Of a DNA stretch of 64,000 nucleotides, positions 32,316-43,682 are shown piece after piece. The stretch lies in contig CP034991.1 of NCBI GenBank assembly GCA_004026145.2, positions 9,280,592 to 9,344,591 of the forward strand, read 5' to 3'. The translations under genes were made by a program, and so were the position numbers. Position 1 is the first letter of the stretch. The number at the start of each line of letters is the position of its first letter. The notes under the pieces are model-generated. The model was given only the letters and a program-made list of their open reading frames with translations. It searched no databases and had not been told where the DNA came from. Source of the DNA: Takifugu bimaculatus. Taxonomy: Eukaryota > Chordata > Actinopteri > Tetraodontiformes > Tetraodontidae.

Positions 32316-33790
32316 ATATTATTTCTGTTTGAAAATTTATCCCATGCTGCCGAATAATGTTCCCTAAGGGAAGCATGTACAAGGTGAAAAGGATTGGTCC
32401 AAGTACAGAACCTTCTGGAACTCCATGGCTAACCCTACTGTATGAGGAGGGAACACCATGGACATGAGCAAACTGGTATCTATCAGATAAATATGATATA
32501 AACCAGTCTAGTGCTGTCCCTTTAATCCTAATCACATGTTCCACATCTTATCAAAAGCAGCACTGAGGTCCAGCAGAACCAGCATAGAGACCAGTCCATG
32601 ATCTGAAGCTATGAGAAGATCATTAGTAACTTTAAGAAGTGCCATTTCTGTGCTGTGGTGAGCTCTAAAGCCTGACTGAAACATCTCAAACAGGCTGTTT
32701 CTCTGCAGGTGCTCCAGTAACTGAGTCACCGCCACCTTCTCAAGAACTTTAGAGATAAAAGGAAGGTTGGATATCGGCCTATAATTTGCTAATACGTCAG
32801 GATCCAGTGATGGTTTTTTAAGCAACAGCTTAATCACTGCCACCTTGTAGGACCTGGGTACATAACCTGTCACTAAAGAACAATTGACTGGTCCGGGATA
32901 GAACTGCCTATCACTGGTAAAACATCCTTCAACAGGTGTGTTGGGATGGGATCTAAAAGACACGTGGTGGTCTTGGATTTCTGAATTAGCGATGACGCCT
33001 CAGAAAAATATATAGGACTGAAGGAGTTTAAGGGCTCGTTGGAGAACCTGTATGTTCCCACAGTCAGCACATCTGGTGATGGTCCAGTTGTTGGGATGGC
33101 CTGGTTAGCTTTTTCTCTGATAGCTAGAACTTTATCAGTGAAGAAGCTCATGAAGTCTTCACCACTAAGGGAAGAAGGGATACGTGTGTGGCAGCATGGA
33201 GTTCATGCGCTGCCCCATCACCTTAATTGTTCGGGCAGTTGCAGCTGTGGCGTTCCCCTTAAAAGGAGACTGTTGCTGCACCTTCAGCAATAGAGTCAAC
33301 CTCTGCCGGGCTAAGATTATAATGATTGATCTCTGGGGAAACACACAGTGGTCCTTAGCACAGGGATCACTTCCTTAAACTTAGCAACAGCATTATCTGA
33401 AAGACATCTGCTATAGTAAGACTTTGTTCTGAGGATAGAAGAATCCTTAATCATAAATGTAAAAGTGATCAAAGAATGGTCTGACAGGACTGGGTTCTGA
33501 GAGAGCACTGACACATGTTCTACCTCTAAGGCATAAGTCAGAACTAGATCAAGGGTGTGGTTGAAACTATGAGTTGGTTGGTTTATCTGTTGAAGGAAAC
33601 CAACTGACTCAAGTAATGAAATGAAGCCATTTCTAAAGCTCTCATTTATTACATCTACATGGATGTTAAAGTCTCCAATGATAATGACTTTGTCCGTTCT
33701 AAGGACCAAGTCAGATAAGAAATCAGAGAACTCAGAAAGGAACTCTGAATGTGGCCAAGCAGGGGGCCGATATACAACTACAAACAAAAG
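32316..33790 (-). mobile_element. L2-clade LINE ORF2: endonuclease and reverse transcriptase
   Basis: RT blocks on the minus strand: LLDPIPTHLLKDVLP, KKPSLDPDVLANYRPISNLP, FQSGFRAHHSTEMALLKVTN, VLLDLSAAFD (32580-32540) and HGVPEGSVLGPILFTLYMLP (about 32430), ending before the YxDD box. The endonuclease lies at 33787-33317 (IIIGDFNIHVD). Frames change several times, so it is inactive. Confidence 0.88.
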
Positions 33791-34475
33791 TGGCGTTTCT
33801 GTCTTCAGTTCAGATGGGTGATGCCAAGAGTCAGGCTTTCAAATGAACTGGAGCCATGCTTTGGTCTAGGATTAATTAATAACTTGGAGTGATAGATTGC
33901 TGCCACTCCCCCTCCTCGACCAGTAACACAAGGAATATGATAGTTAACATGGGTAGAAGGAGTAGATTCGTTTAAGCTAACAAACTCCTCCTCCTGAAGT
34001 CTCAGTTCGACAAAATAAATCAATGTGATGATCCGCTATCAGGTCAGGCACTAACAGGGATTTACACAAAAGAGATCTAATATTTAACAGTCCACACTTA
34101 ATTGTGATAGTAGTTTCCCCAACTTGTGCTTTGGTATTAATTTTAATATGATTATGGTGATTGACCGCTCCCCTGCTCTGTGCTTGATGAACTTTTAACC
34201 GTGGAACAGAGACTACCTCTATAGTGTTAAATATGTTATTGTTGGTGGATGAGGGTTCTATGGAAGCAGCAGAGAGGTGTGTAAGACTACAACTCTGCAT
34301 CCTGGTCTGGACCCTGGTTTGTCAGGTCACTGTGGGTCTAATAAAATTAGCCAAGTTACTAGAAATGAGAGAGGCACCATCCCATGTGGGATGGACACCG
34401 TCTCCCCTGATCAGACCAGGTTTTCCCCAAAAAGTGCTCCAATTGTCTACAAAGGCCACCTGGTTTTCGGGGCAC
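33790..34475 (-). mobile_element. L2 ORF2 N-terminal endonuclease region
   Basis: Frames 34300-33977 and 34023-33805 contain the start of the APE domain (KCGLLNIRSLLCKSLLVPDL, then HVNYHIPCVTGRGGGVAAIY). Inverted counterpart of 29690-30310. Confidence 0.85.
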
Positions 34476-35203
34476 TACCGTGACAGCCAGCAACGTAGCG
34501 ATGACATGTGGCCAAACATTTCATTGCTGGCCAGATTGAGGAGGGGACCAGAGAATGCTACGGAGTCTGACATCATTTTTGCGTAGTTGCACACCGACTC
34601 TATGTTAATTTTGGTGACCTCCGACTGACGAAGCCGGGTGTCGTTTGCTCCGACATGAATAATAACTTTACCAAATTTAAGTTTACTTTTCGCCAGGAGC
34701 TTGAGATTGGCTTCTATGTCGCCCGCTCTGGCCCCCGGAATGCACTTAATTATGGTCGCTGGAGTCGGCTTCACGTAGCGCAAAAAAGAGTTGCCAATTA
34801 CCAGGGTCGGTTTCTCAGCGGGTGTGTTGCCGAGTGGGGAAAAACGATTAGCCACGGGAAGCGGTTGGTGATGCACCATGGGCCTTTGGTTTGGGCTACA
34901 CTTCCTGTGATCCGTCACCCAACCGCCCTGGCTAGCCGGCTGCTCGGCTGCTGCCAGGGGACCGCTAGCTGTAGCTACGCTAGGCAGCTCTGCAGCAGCT
35001 AGCTTCTCCTGGCTACCTGACGCAACTCCAGCTAACTCCAAGCTGCAGAACCGCATCTCAAGCTCACTAGGTCTAGCCTCCATAGCCATAAATAAACTAC
35101 ACTTTCTGCACCTATTCCCTTCACTAAAGGAGGCAGAGGAGTAACTAAACATTTCACACGCTGAACAGACAAAGACACCAGGTGAAACAGATGGTGAGGC
35201 CAT
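34475..35203 (-). pseudogene. L2-clade ORF1 with zinc-ribbon-like start and SGNH esterase domain
   Basis: The minus-strand frame starts MASPSVSPGVFVCSACEMF; paired CxxC (CSAC...CRKC) near residues 13-35. The second half is an SGNH/GDSL hydrolase fold: block I LVIGNSFLRYVKP (Ser), GARAGD, and block with HVGANDTRLRQSE. CR1/L2 ORF1 proteins are known to carry such esterase domains, thought to act in membrane or RNP contacts. The frame passes out after SDSVAFSGPLL, so the C-terminal His block is not seen here. Confidence 0.82.
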
Positions 35204-35390
35204 GCTAACGCTGATAATCGCCGGAGCCCTGTGTTTGTTTAATATGGGTTATTTCTCACTGTTATCAGGTGACTAGAATGTCCCAAGTGTTCAATTTTAA
35301 GTAAAGTGAATACAACACACCGTGCACAGTGCAACCAACGAACAATTGAGAAGACAGGAAGTGACGCAATACGTTACCCAGTGACGCCTG

Positions 35391-37195
35391 TGTTATGAAC
35401 GGTTGTGTCAGGACCCGAAAACAGGCAACACGCAGTGGAGGATGGTGTCCGAAAAGCATCTTTATTTTAAAGGGAACCAGAACAGTTCGGTCCGTGTTCA
35501 CAGAGAGGCGTAGAGACCTCGACAGAGTCCAAAAACAAGCCCACGAGGAAAACTCACAAAATAGTCAAGCCACAAGAAGTCAGGGTTTCGCAATGAGGAC
35601 AAAACACTCCAACGCTGGCAGACGGGAGTTTTGTCCTCAAATAGAAAGGTAGATTGCAGATAGACCACAGGTGCGTCTTCCAGCGGTACCAGCTGTGGCT
35701 GAAGAATGGCTCCACCACACCCCCTGCAGGAAGAACCCAGCCACAAAGCTTCCAGGAACCGGGAACCCAACATTATCTGTGAAAGAACAGCCCCGAGTCC
35801 CACATCTGAGGCATTCACCTCCACCACGAACTGCCAACTGTGGTCAGGGTGAGCGAGGATGGGTGACGACGAGAACAGGCTCTTCAGCCTGTTGAAAGCA
35901 GCTTCGTCTTGGGAGTCCAGCAGAAGCCCTGGAGCGTAGAGGTGAGTCTGGTGAGCAGGGCGGCCACCTTGATGCAGTCGCAGATGAAGTGGCGGTAGAA
36001 GTTGGCAAAGCCCAGGAACTGTTGCAGCTGTCTACGGGAAGAAGGAGTTGGCCACTCCATCACCGCCTTCACCTTGGTCGGATCTGGGAAAAGCTGTCTC
36101 CGCGCCACCACAAACCCCAGGAAGGAGATGGAGGAGGTATGGAACTCGCACTTCTCAGCCTTAACAAAAAGCCGGTTCTCCAGGAGCCGTTGGAGAACGA
36201 GCCGGACATGCTGGACGTGCTCCTCCTCCGACTTGGAAAAGATCAATATGACATCCAGGTAAACGAAAAGGAACCTATTTAGCATGTCCCGGAGGATGTC
36301 AGTGATTAGCAACTGAAAAACAGCGGGGGCGTTGGTAAGTCCGAAGGGCATGACAAGATATTAAAACTGGCCCAACGGGGTTTTGAAGGTTGTCTTCCAC
36401 TCATCCCCCTCTCGGATCCACACCAGATGGTAGGCGCTGTGAAGGTGCAGCTTAAAAACAATCTGAGCCCGGTGGAGAGGGGCGAAGGCTGCGTCGAGGA
36501 GGGGCAGTGGATACTTGTTCCGAACCATAATCTCATTTAATGCCCGGTAATCAATGCAGGGCCACAGCGAACCATCATTCTTTTGCATGAAGAAGAATCC
36601 GGCCCCAACTGGAGAGGAAGAGGGCCAGATCAAACCGGAAGCTAGGGACTCCCCTAAGTAGCTCTCTATCACCTCCTGTTCTGCCATAGTGAGGTTCTAC
36701 AAGTGGCTTGATGGTAAGGTGGCCCCGGGGAGGAGATTGATGGCACAATCATACGGGCGATGGCGCGGAAGGGAGAGCGCACGCTGCTTGCTGAAAACCT
36801 CGCCCAGGTCATGGTACTCCTTCGGGACCCGGGGACAGGTCTGGGCTCTCCTGGGTGGGAACCGAGCCCCCTGAAGAGGGGGTGACAGCTGAACGAAGAC
36901 AGTTGGTGTGACAGGCCACACTCCAGCTCACCAGTCTCCCGGTCAACCAGTCAATCTGAGGGTTGTGTCAGGCTAGCCATGGAGCCCCGAGGACTCCTGG
37001 GGAAGAGGAGGACTGGATGAGGAAGAAACTAATTTCTTCACGATGATTCCCAGAGGCAACAAGGGTGATCGTCTGGGTCCGGTGCGTAATCCTGGCCAGG
37101 ACCTCCCTGTCAAGACCCAGAATGGTCTTCAGCTCGGGCAGCGTCTCGAGGGGAAGGCGGGCCTGCCGGGCCAGGTCCTGGCTGATAAAGTTATC
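35391..37195 (-). mobile_element. Gypsy fragment: LTR joined directly to RNase H, then RT
   Basis: LTR 35391-35772 (TGTTATG... CCCAACA) belongs to the family of 22095-26618. Inside, it passes with no polypurine tract or integrase straight into the RNase H start (35776 onward, VEVNASDVGLGAVLSQ), RT palm/thumb (36351-35884, FGLTNAPAVFQ, YLDVILIFSKSEEEH where the second Asp of YxDD is Val, CEFHTSSISFLGFVV), RT fingers (36687-36361, FFFMQKNDGSLWPCIDYRAL) and the upstream linker (36921-36697, VPKEYHDLGEVFSKQRALSL). Integrase and chromodomain are deleted. A decayed protease region fills 36960-37195. Confidence 0.87.
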
Positions 37196-37199
37196 ATCT

Positions 37200-38298
37200 G
37201 CGCCAACTTTCGAATAGAACTGGAAGTGATAAAAAGTTCATTGCGACCCAAGATGGATGGCGGACACGCAGTCTTTTGCCCGTTTTGTGGCGAATAGATG
37301 AGCCGACTAACGCGGTTTTGTGTTTCGTGTGGTCGGTCTCTGGAGTTTTTAAATGCCGCAACCCTAACGGATCAGCTACACAGGGGACATCAGGGGACGG
37401 GCCAGATCTGCTGCAGCAGTGCAAAAAGTATTTTAATGATGGACATTCGTATGATGTAATCGTGGACAGTATGTCAAGTTTACACGGAGTACACATTAGC
37501 TTGAGGTCGCTCAAAATCAAACTGAATGAAGCCAGATTATATCGTAGAAAGGATTACTCCTCTACAAACGCCATAATTAGGGCCATCAGACTGGAACCTG
37601 GACAGCTGTTTGGCTACCGTACGATGTGGCAAGCACTCAAACAAAAGTACAATCTGCGAATGAAGAGGGATCGCATGATGAATTTGCTCCAGGAGCTCAG
37701 TCCATGAGGGTGTGAGAGGAGAGTACGCATGACTTAGTCATGGATAGCAATCATTTACAGAAGGCAGAGTACTGGCAGGAGAACTGTATTTGAAACTAAA
37801 AGAAATTACTCAGCTATGAATGGAAGAGACATTTATTATAAAAGGTGTGACATGAACAGTGTATATATGAATAAAAATAAAGCAAAGTAATGAGCATGCA
37901 TTACATTTCTTACAGATAAAATTGTTCTTTAGCCGGATGTCTTCCTCTTGGGCCATAGTTAAAAGAGTGATGCTCCTTGGACTTGGAATGTCTATACTCC
38001 AGGAATTGTTTATATGCTGAGCAAAGTTTCTCTGCTGAAATTAGCAAAGCCAAGTTTATAGAAAGTTAACAGCTTCTAACCAATAGCACCGTTCACGTAG
38101 ATTCAAGTACTTCAGATAGCGATGGCTATTCTACACTTACTTTGTTTAAAAAACTTCAGGGACCGACCACAAGAAACACATAACCGCACTAATCGGCTCA
38201 TATATTCGCTACAAAACGGGCAAAAGACTGCTTGTCCGCCATCCATCTTGGGTCACAATGAACTTTTTATCACTTTCAGTTCTATTCGACAATTGGTA
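37200..38298 (+). mobile_element. Palindromic DNA element with about 150-bp inverted repeats encoding a zinc ribbon, plus an HTH frame
   Basis: Left arm about 37203-37350, right arm 38148-38296: inverted copies (shared AAGTGATAAAAAGTTCATTG and CCAAGATGGATGGCGGACA). Each arm encodes, reading inward, MDGGxAVFCPFCxE...MSRL and then CVSCGRSL, a two-CxxC zinc ribbon; the left arm has an in-frame TAG after the first pair, the right arm is open. Between the arms a plus-strand frame (to TGA 37705) reads YFNDGHSYDVIVDSMSSLHG, ISLRSLKIKLNEARLYRRKD, GQLFGYRTMWQALKQKYNLR, a helix-turn-helix module that in fish proteins I have seen precedes an rve integrase domain. The integrase itself is missing. Family uncertain. 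Confidence 0.7.
37276..37707 (+). pseudogene. HTH module of an integrase-type transposase, truncated
   Basis: The conserved part spans about 37400-37705: QQCKKYFNDGHSYDVIVDSM and onward, ending MMNLLQELSP and TGA. The N-terminal zinc ribbon is in another frame (joint near 37385), so the coding region is frameshifted. The catalytic domain that should follow LLQELxP is absent; the next recognisable sequence is the inverted right arm. Confidence 0.65.
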
Positions 38299-38299
38299 A

Positions 38300-38760
38300 A
38301 TTCCCTTTCTGGTTGAAAAAGTTACTTGTAAATTTTTTCGGCCACTTGTAAAAGTGTTTCGTCACTTGTAATTTTGTCTCGGCGTTTGTAAAAGTGTTTC
38401 TGAAATGTAAATTTGTCTCAAGACTTGTTAATGTGTTTTGGCTATGGAATTTTGTTTTCTGATTTGTAACAATGTTTTTTTAAAATGTAAATTTGTCTCC
38501 AGCTTTGTAAAAGTGTTTTGCACCTCTTGGCCACCATACCCCGTACCCCGAATGCTCACATAAGGCTGGCAACTCATTCATGAATGTACCCTGCCTTGCC
38601 CATTTGCAGCTGTGATAGGCTCCAAGCCAAGTTCAGATAATCACTGGATACAACCAGGAAATGTAGAACACCATCTCTGGATGCAGAACAAGTGGAACCT
38701 TAAAGAAGATTTTCTGTCTGCAAAGAACCGGAAAGCGAGGCTACAATGCACACAGGCACA
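38300..38760. other. Low-complexity DNA and a SINE 3' fragment
   Basis: 38320-38520 has imperfect repeats of TTGTAAAnTGT/TTGTAAATTTGTCTC. 38545-38640 resembles the SINE body (CTGGCAACTCATTCATGAATG, TTGCAGCTGTGATAGGCTCC). No gene seen. Confidence 0.5.
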
Positions 38761-39100
38761 CCAAAGCTGGACATGAGATGTCATAATTCACATGCCATTA
38801 CTGACCCACTGACATCCGGCCCCGCTGACCCACCCAACCCGACTCTACCAGCAGCTTATTTTAATTAATATAATGTATTGCTATGTTCTACCTATTCTCT
38901 CCTCTACCTGTCCTCCCCCTTCTCCTCTCTCTCTCTCCCCAGCCGCCCATCAGCAGGAGGGTCCCCCTATATGAGCCTGGTCCTGCTCAAGGTTTCTTCC
39001 TGCTAAAGGGGAGTTTTTCCTTGCCACTGTTGCTTGTTGGGGGTCAGCCCCTGGGATTCTGTAAAGCCCCTAGAAACAATTCTGATTGTAACAGACGCTA

Positions 39101-39172
<72 letters not shown>
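38760..39172 (+). mobile_element. L2-clade LINE 3' UTR with (GATT)n tail
   Basis: CAGCAGGAGGGTCCCCCTATATGAGCCTGG and AAGGTTTCTTCCTGCTAAAGG blocks as in 46110-46200, then ATATAAATAAAGATTGATTG and a GATT tetranucleotide array to 39172, the characteristic end of these elements. Confidence 0.8.
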
Positions 39173-39174
<2 letters not shown>

Positions 39175-39179
39175 CACTC

Positions 39180-40240
39180 AGTTCACTCAATGTCTGATTT
39201 CCTGAGTTATTATGTGGACTGTTATGTGACTATTACATGACTTGATGTTGTCAGACCTGCATGTTCCTGAGCTGCCTGTCTTGCCTCTGCCCTGATAATC
39301 ATTTTGTTTTCTGTCTGATCACATCTCTGCCTATCCCCAGTCTTGTTTTGTCCATCTGACCTCCTGCCCCCCATATTTACAGTCTTTCTGGTTTCTGGTA
39401 AATATCTTTAATGAGACTGGTATGTCTACAAGACTGTGACTTGACTGCCTTCAAAAAGATTATCTTCTTATTCAAGCGAAAATAATCCCATCGTGCAAAA
39501 GTGAATAAATCACAAGTGAAGTGTTGGAGCTAAGATGGAAAAGGCAAAGAGGAAATGGATAGACCATAAAGGATGCAAGGACGTTGGCCCTCTGTGTGAA
39601 TCAGTGAGCAAGAGAGGATGGCATCCTCCAAGGACGCATCAGCATGTTTTTATCATCATTGACTTGGAGGCTTGGAGGCCAGGTTTACCATACTCTGCTT
39701 CACTGACACCATATTGTAGCTCATGTTAGAACAGCACTTTTGATATACTGAAAAGGCTTCTGGATATCAGAACTGACCTTAACCAAGCTATTGAAGAGCT
39801 GAACATGGACAAATTTCTCAAACGCTGTTGGAATACCAGTAATCTAGATAACATGGTCAAGCTGCTTGAGCCCTTTACCATACACAGACCCGCTTCATAG
39901 TGCCAATCACACTCATAAGTAGTGCTATGCCCGCTCAACCTTGAGTTGGCCTACTAAGAACTTGTTTTCTTAGTGATGAGGCTGTGGGTTTCTGGAAGAC
40001 CCTACAGACAATCTTAAAGTTTAAAGTTGAAGATCTCTCATTAAAAGAAAATCCTGGGAGGGACTTCACAGAAGTCATACTGAAATGAACTGTTAATAAA
40101 TTCTTAAATGATTGATATTAGAGCAAGATTCATGGTGTAACCCAACACCTATCTTTTAGTTTATAGTAAAATTCTGTCAAATGTGAAGAAACGTATGATG
40201 TGTCACTTCCTATGGGGACTAGCAGGTGCCAGTTGATCAA
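39180..40240. other. No gene recognised
   Basis: Intronic DNA of the RGS3-like locus. Short frames (39535-39729 +, 39726-39938 -) look like an old LINE remnant but cannot be assigned. Confidence 0.3.
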
Positions 40241-40249
40241 AGCACTTAC

Positions 40250-43200
40250 TGTGTTGTGTGACTGTGGGATGAGCAGAGCCTTACATGCTGACCTGATCTC
40301 AAGGGAATTTCTCCAGACCACCAACACAATCCGCGATGGGCAGCTTCTGCAACAAACACGCAAACAAAACAGTCTAATTTACTAACCCAGAAGTTCCAGT
40401 TGGGCTCAGTCCTATATAAAACAAATGAATTAGATCAAAGAGGCTTGGTTACCTGATAGCCTGAGCAAGATTGATGCCTTTCCAGGTTTCAACAGGAAGA
40501 ACATTCAGCTGCGGCAAAAAGTCTCCTTGACAAAGTCCAGACCGATGTGCTGGACCACCTTCAGATAAAAGAAAACCATTATCAATAGAAATTATCCATT
40601 TTCAGGAGTCCAGATTGTCTTCATGGTTTCTTGGTTCCTGGTCTGACCATTGTGAAGTCATAGATTTATATGAAAACTTTCTGTTCTGTCTTGAACATGG
40701 TTGCATCTCTAAAAAAAATATTTCAATTGATCAGTAAAATAAACAAAAAGTTGAAATTGAAGCAGCAGGATGGATAGGTTACATAATTTGCAGTGGACCC
40801 CTCCTGGGCTACCACCTTATCGTGGTGGAGGGGTTTGCATGTCCAAATGATCATAGGATCTCTGTTGCCTGGGGCTTTATGCCCCTGGTAGGGTCACCCA
40901 TGGCAAACAGGTCCTAGGTGAGGGATCAGACAAAGTGTAGCCCAGGACCCCCTAATGATGAGCAATATTATTGCCTGTCATTTCCATTGCCTGGACGCGG
41001 GTCACCGGGGCCCCCTCCTGGAGCCAGGCTTGGGGGCGGGGCATGTTGGCGAGCGCCTGGTGGCCGGATCTCTACCCATGGAGTCTGGCCAGGCACAGCC
41101 CAAAGAGGCAACATGGGACCCCCCTCCCGTGAGTTCACCAACTGAAGGAGGGGCCAAGGGGGTCAGGTGCATTGTGTGTTGGGTGGCGAAGGCAGGGACC
41201 TCAGCGGTCTGATCCCCGGCTGCAGAAACTAGCTCTAGGGACATGGAATGTCCCCTCTCTGATGGGAAATGAGCCTGAGCTGGTGTGCGAGTTTGAGAAG
41301 TTCCGACTAGATATAGTCAGCCTCACCTCGATGGGCTCTAGAACCAGTCTTCTCAAGAGGGGTTGGACTCTCTACCACTCTGGAGTTGCCAATGGTGAAA
41401 GGCGACGGGCAAGGGTGGCAATCCTCGTTGCTCAGTACTTGTATATTGGAGTTTACTCAGGTGAATGAGAGGGTAGCCTCCCTTCACCTTCGGGTGGGGG
41501 GACAGATCCTGACTGTTTTTTGTGCCTATGGCCCAAACAGCAGTTCAGCGTATCCACCGTTTTTGGAGTCCTTAGAGGGAGTGCTGGAGAGTGCTCCTTC
41601 TGGGGGTTCTGTCGTCCTCCTGGGTGACTTCAATGTTCACGTTGGCAGCGACAGTGAGGCCCTGAAGAGGTGTGATTGGGAAGAATGCCCCCCCCCCCCC
41701 CCCCCCCCCGATCTGAACCCGAGTGGTGTTCTGTTGTTGGACTTCTGTGCTCGTCTCAGATTGTCCATAACGAACACCTTGTTCGGGCATAAAGGCGTCC
41801 ACATGTACACATGTCCACATTGACACCAGGACGCCTTAGGCCGTAGATCGATGATTGACTTTGTGGTCTTGTCATTGGATTTGCGGCCGCATGTTCTGGA
41901 CACTCGGGTGAAGAGAGGCAGAGCTGTCAACTGATCACCACCTGGTGGTGAGTTGGCTTTGATGGTGGGAAAGGATGCCGGACAGACCCGGCAGACCCAA
42001 ACGTATTGTGAGGGTATGCTGGGAACGCCTGGCAGAGTCTCCTATCAGAAGAAGCTTCAACTCACACTTCCGGGATGGCTTTGACCATGTCCCGGGGGAG
42101 GTGGGGGACATTGAGTCCGAGTGGACCATGTTTCGTGCCTCCATTGTTGAGGTGGCTGACCGGTGCTGTGGCCACAAGGTGGTTGGTGCCTGTCGAAGAA
42201 GGAGTTGTATTGGGAAGTGTGAAGCGGCTGGGATGAGAATCAGCACCTCCAAATCCGAGGCCATGGTTCTCAGTCAGAAAAAGGTGGAGTGCCTTCTCCG
42301 GGTCAAGGAGGAGATCCTTGATCCAAGTGGAGGAGTTCAAGTACCTCGGGGTGTTGTTCACGAGCGAGGGAAGAATGGAGCAGGAGATCGACAGGTGGAT
42401 CGGTGTGGCATCTGCAGTAATGCGGACTCTGCACTGGTCCATTGTGGTGAAGAGAGAGCTGAGCCAAAAGGCGAAGCTCTGGATTTACCGGTCGATCTTC
42501 ATTCCTACTCTCACCTGTGGTCATGAGCTTTGGGTAATGACCGAAAGAACACGATCACGGGTACAAGCGAAATGAGCTTCCTCCGTAGGGTGGCTGGGCT
42601 CTCCATTAGAGATAGGGTGAGAAGCTCTGCCATCCGGGAGGAGCTCGGAGTAGAGCCGCTGCTCCTCAGCGCTGAGAGGAACCAGATCAGGTGGCTTGGG
42701 CATCTGGTCAGGCCCTGGGCGCCTCCCTGGTGAGGTGTTCAGGGCATATCCCTCTGGTAGGAGGCCCCTAGGAAGACCCAGGACACGTTGGAGAGACTAT
42801 GTCTCTCAACTGGTCTGGGAACACCTGGGGATTTCCCCGGACGTGCTGGAAGAATTAGCTAGGGAGAGGGAAGTCTGGGTCTCTCTGCTTAGGCTGCTGC
42901 CCCCACGACCTGAACCTGGATAAGTGGTGAAAGATGGATGGATGGATGGAATTTGCAGTGGACAAAGCCATGGGAGGACCACATGGAGGATTAGAATAAT
43001 TTTCATTACTCATGTTATTTGAAACCAAGCAGAACTCATCAATGCAGCCTTATGAGGTCTGTAATCCAGCTAGTTTTTCTGACCTACCAGGTAGACAAAT
43101 GCCTTTACGAGGGAAACTGGGAACCAGAGTTCCGGAATCTACCCAGTAGGACAGAAAGCAAGGCTGGATTGCAGGTCTCATATAACTAGGTTGAAGATTA

Positions 43201-43682
43201 GTATTTCAGAGATGCTTGAACATGCAGAACAGGGTGTGGCAGTCTGGAGTCTGAGGGGCAACACAGAGTTTTTTATTTATTTATTTGTTTTATTTTATTT
43301 TATTATTTATTACTTGGTTGTCTACTTACTATGGTCAAATGTTAAGCCACATCACCTCTCAACCCCCACCTAGATCCATGATCTGTCCAAATTTTCTTCT
43401 AAAAATCATGTTAATGGCTTTTCATAGTACTGGATGTGTAGTTGAGAGGGGCCTCTACACTGCAATAATGGAGTGTCTAAAAATTAATTTTGAAGTGAGA
43501 TTCACAGCATATTAAGAACACAAGCAAATGTGTGTGGATGTTCCTAAGGAAATACTTGGATGTATTGTGAGTATTGTTTGTAAGCTGCAGTATTTTATAC
43601 CAGAGTCAACAGCCTGGACCTTGACTGGACTGTCAGAGCAAATTGTAAATCCAAATCCATCTTTTCCTCGAATAATATTCAC
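40250..43682 (-). CDS. PDZ domain of an RGS3-like protein (three exons)
   Basis: Exons on the minus strand: 43682-43601 (82 nt), 40558-40453 (106 nt), 40346-40250 (97 nt). All have GT/AG borders and matching phases (0/1, 1/2, 2/0). Exon 1 reads RGKDGFGFTICSDSPVKVQA; exon 2 GGPAHRSGLCQGDFLPQLNV and VETWKGINLAQAI; exon 3 RSCPSRIVLVVWRN. Human RGS3 has RGKDGFGFTICCDSPVRVQA, GGPAERAGL, and IRSCPSEIILLVWR, so the match is close over the whole domain. PDZ-RGS3 binds the C-terminus of B-type ephrins and couples reverse signalling to G proteins. The first intron (about 3 kb) holds a LINE. Exons of the N-terminus and of the C2 domain found in long RGS3 forms were not identified. Confidence 0.88.
40795..42955 (+). 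mobile_element. APE-type LINE (RTE-like) with its RT core deleted
   Basis: Starts with the 5' motif GGGCTACCACCTTATCGTGG; endonuclease from 41225 (LALGTWNVPSLMGNEPELVC, RVASLHLRVGGQILTVFCAY, VVLLGDFNVHVGSDSEAL, then SMIDFVVL and DHH near 41850-41940). Near 42195 the frame jumps to the C-terminal end of the RT (AAGMRISTSKSEAMVLSQKK, EEFKYLGVLFTSEGRMEQEI, MSFLRRVAGLSIRDRVRSSA, RPLGRPRTRWRDYV) and ends with GGATGGATGGATGG. RT blocks with the catalytic YxDD are missing. A poly-C run interrupts the endonuclease at 41690-41709. Confidence 0.85.
41690..41709. repeat. Poly-C run
   Basis: About 20 C residues inside the LINE endonuclease frame; it is prone to length error and may create the local frame change. 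Confidence 0.9.

Noticed and set aside
40453..40558. Alternative frame VVQHIGLDFVKETF in the second PDZ exon, suggesting a frameshifted gene
   Set aside because: The GGPAHRSGLCQGD frame fits the PDZ homology and the splice phases on both sides; the other frame ends in a stop.
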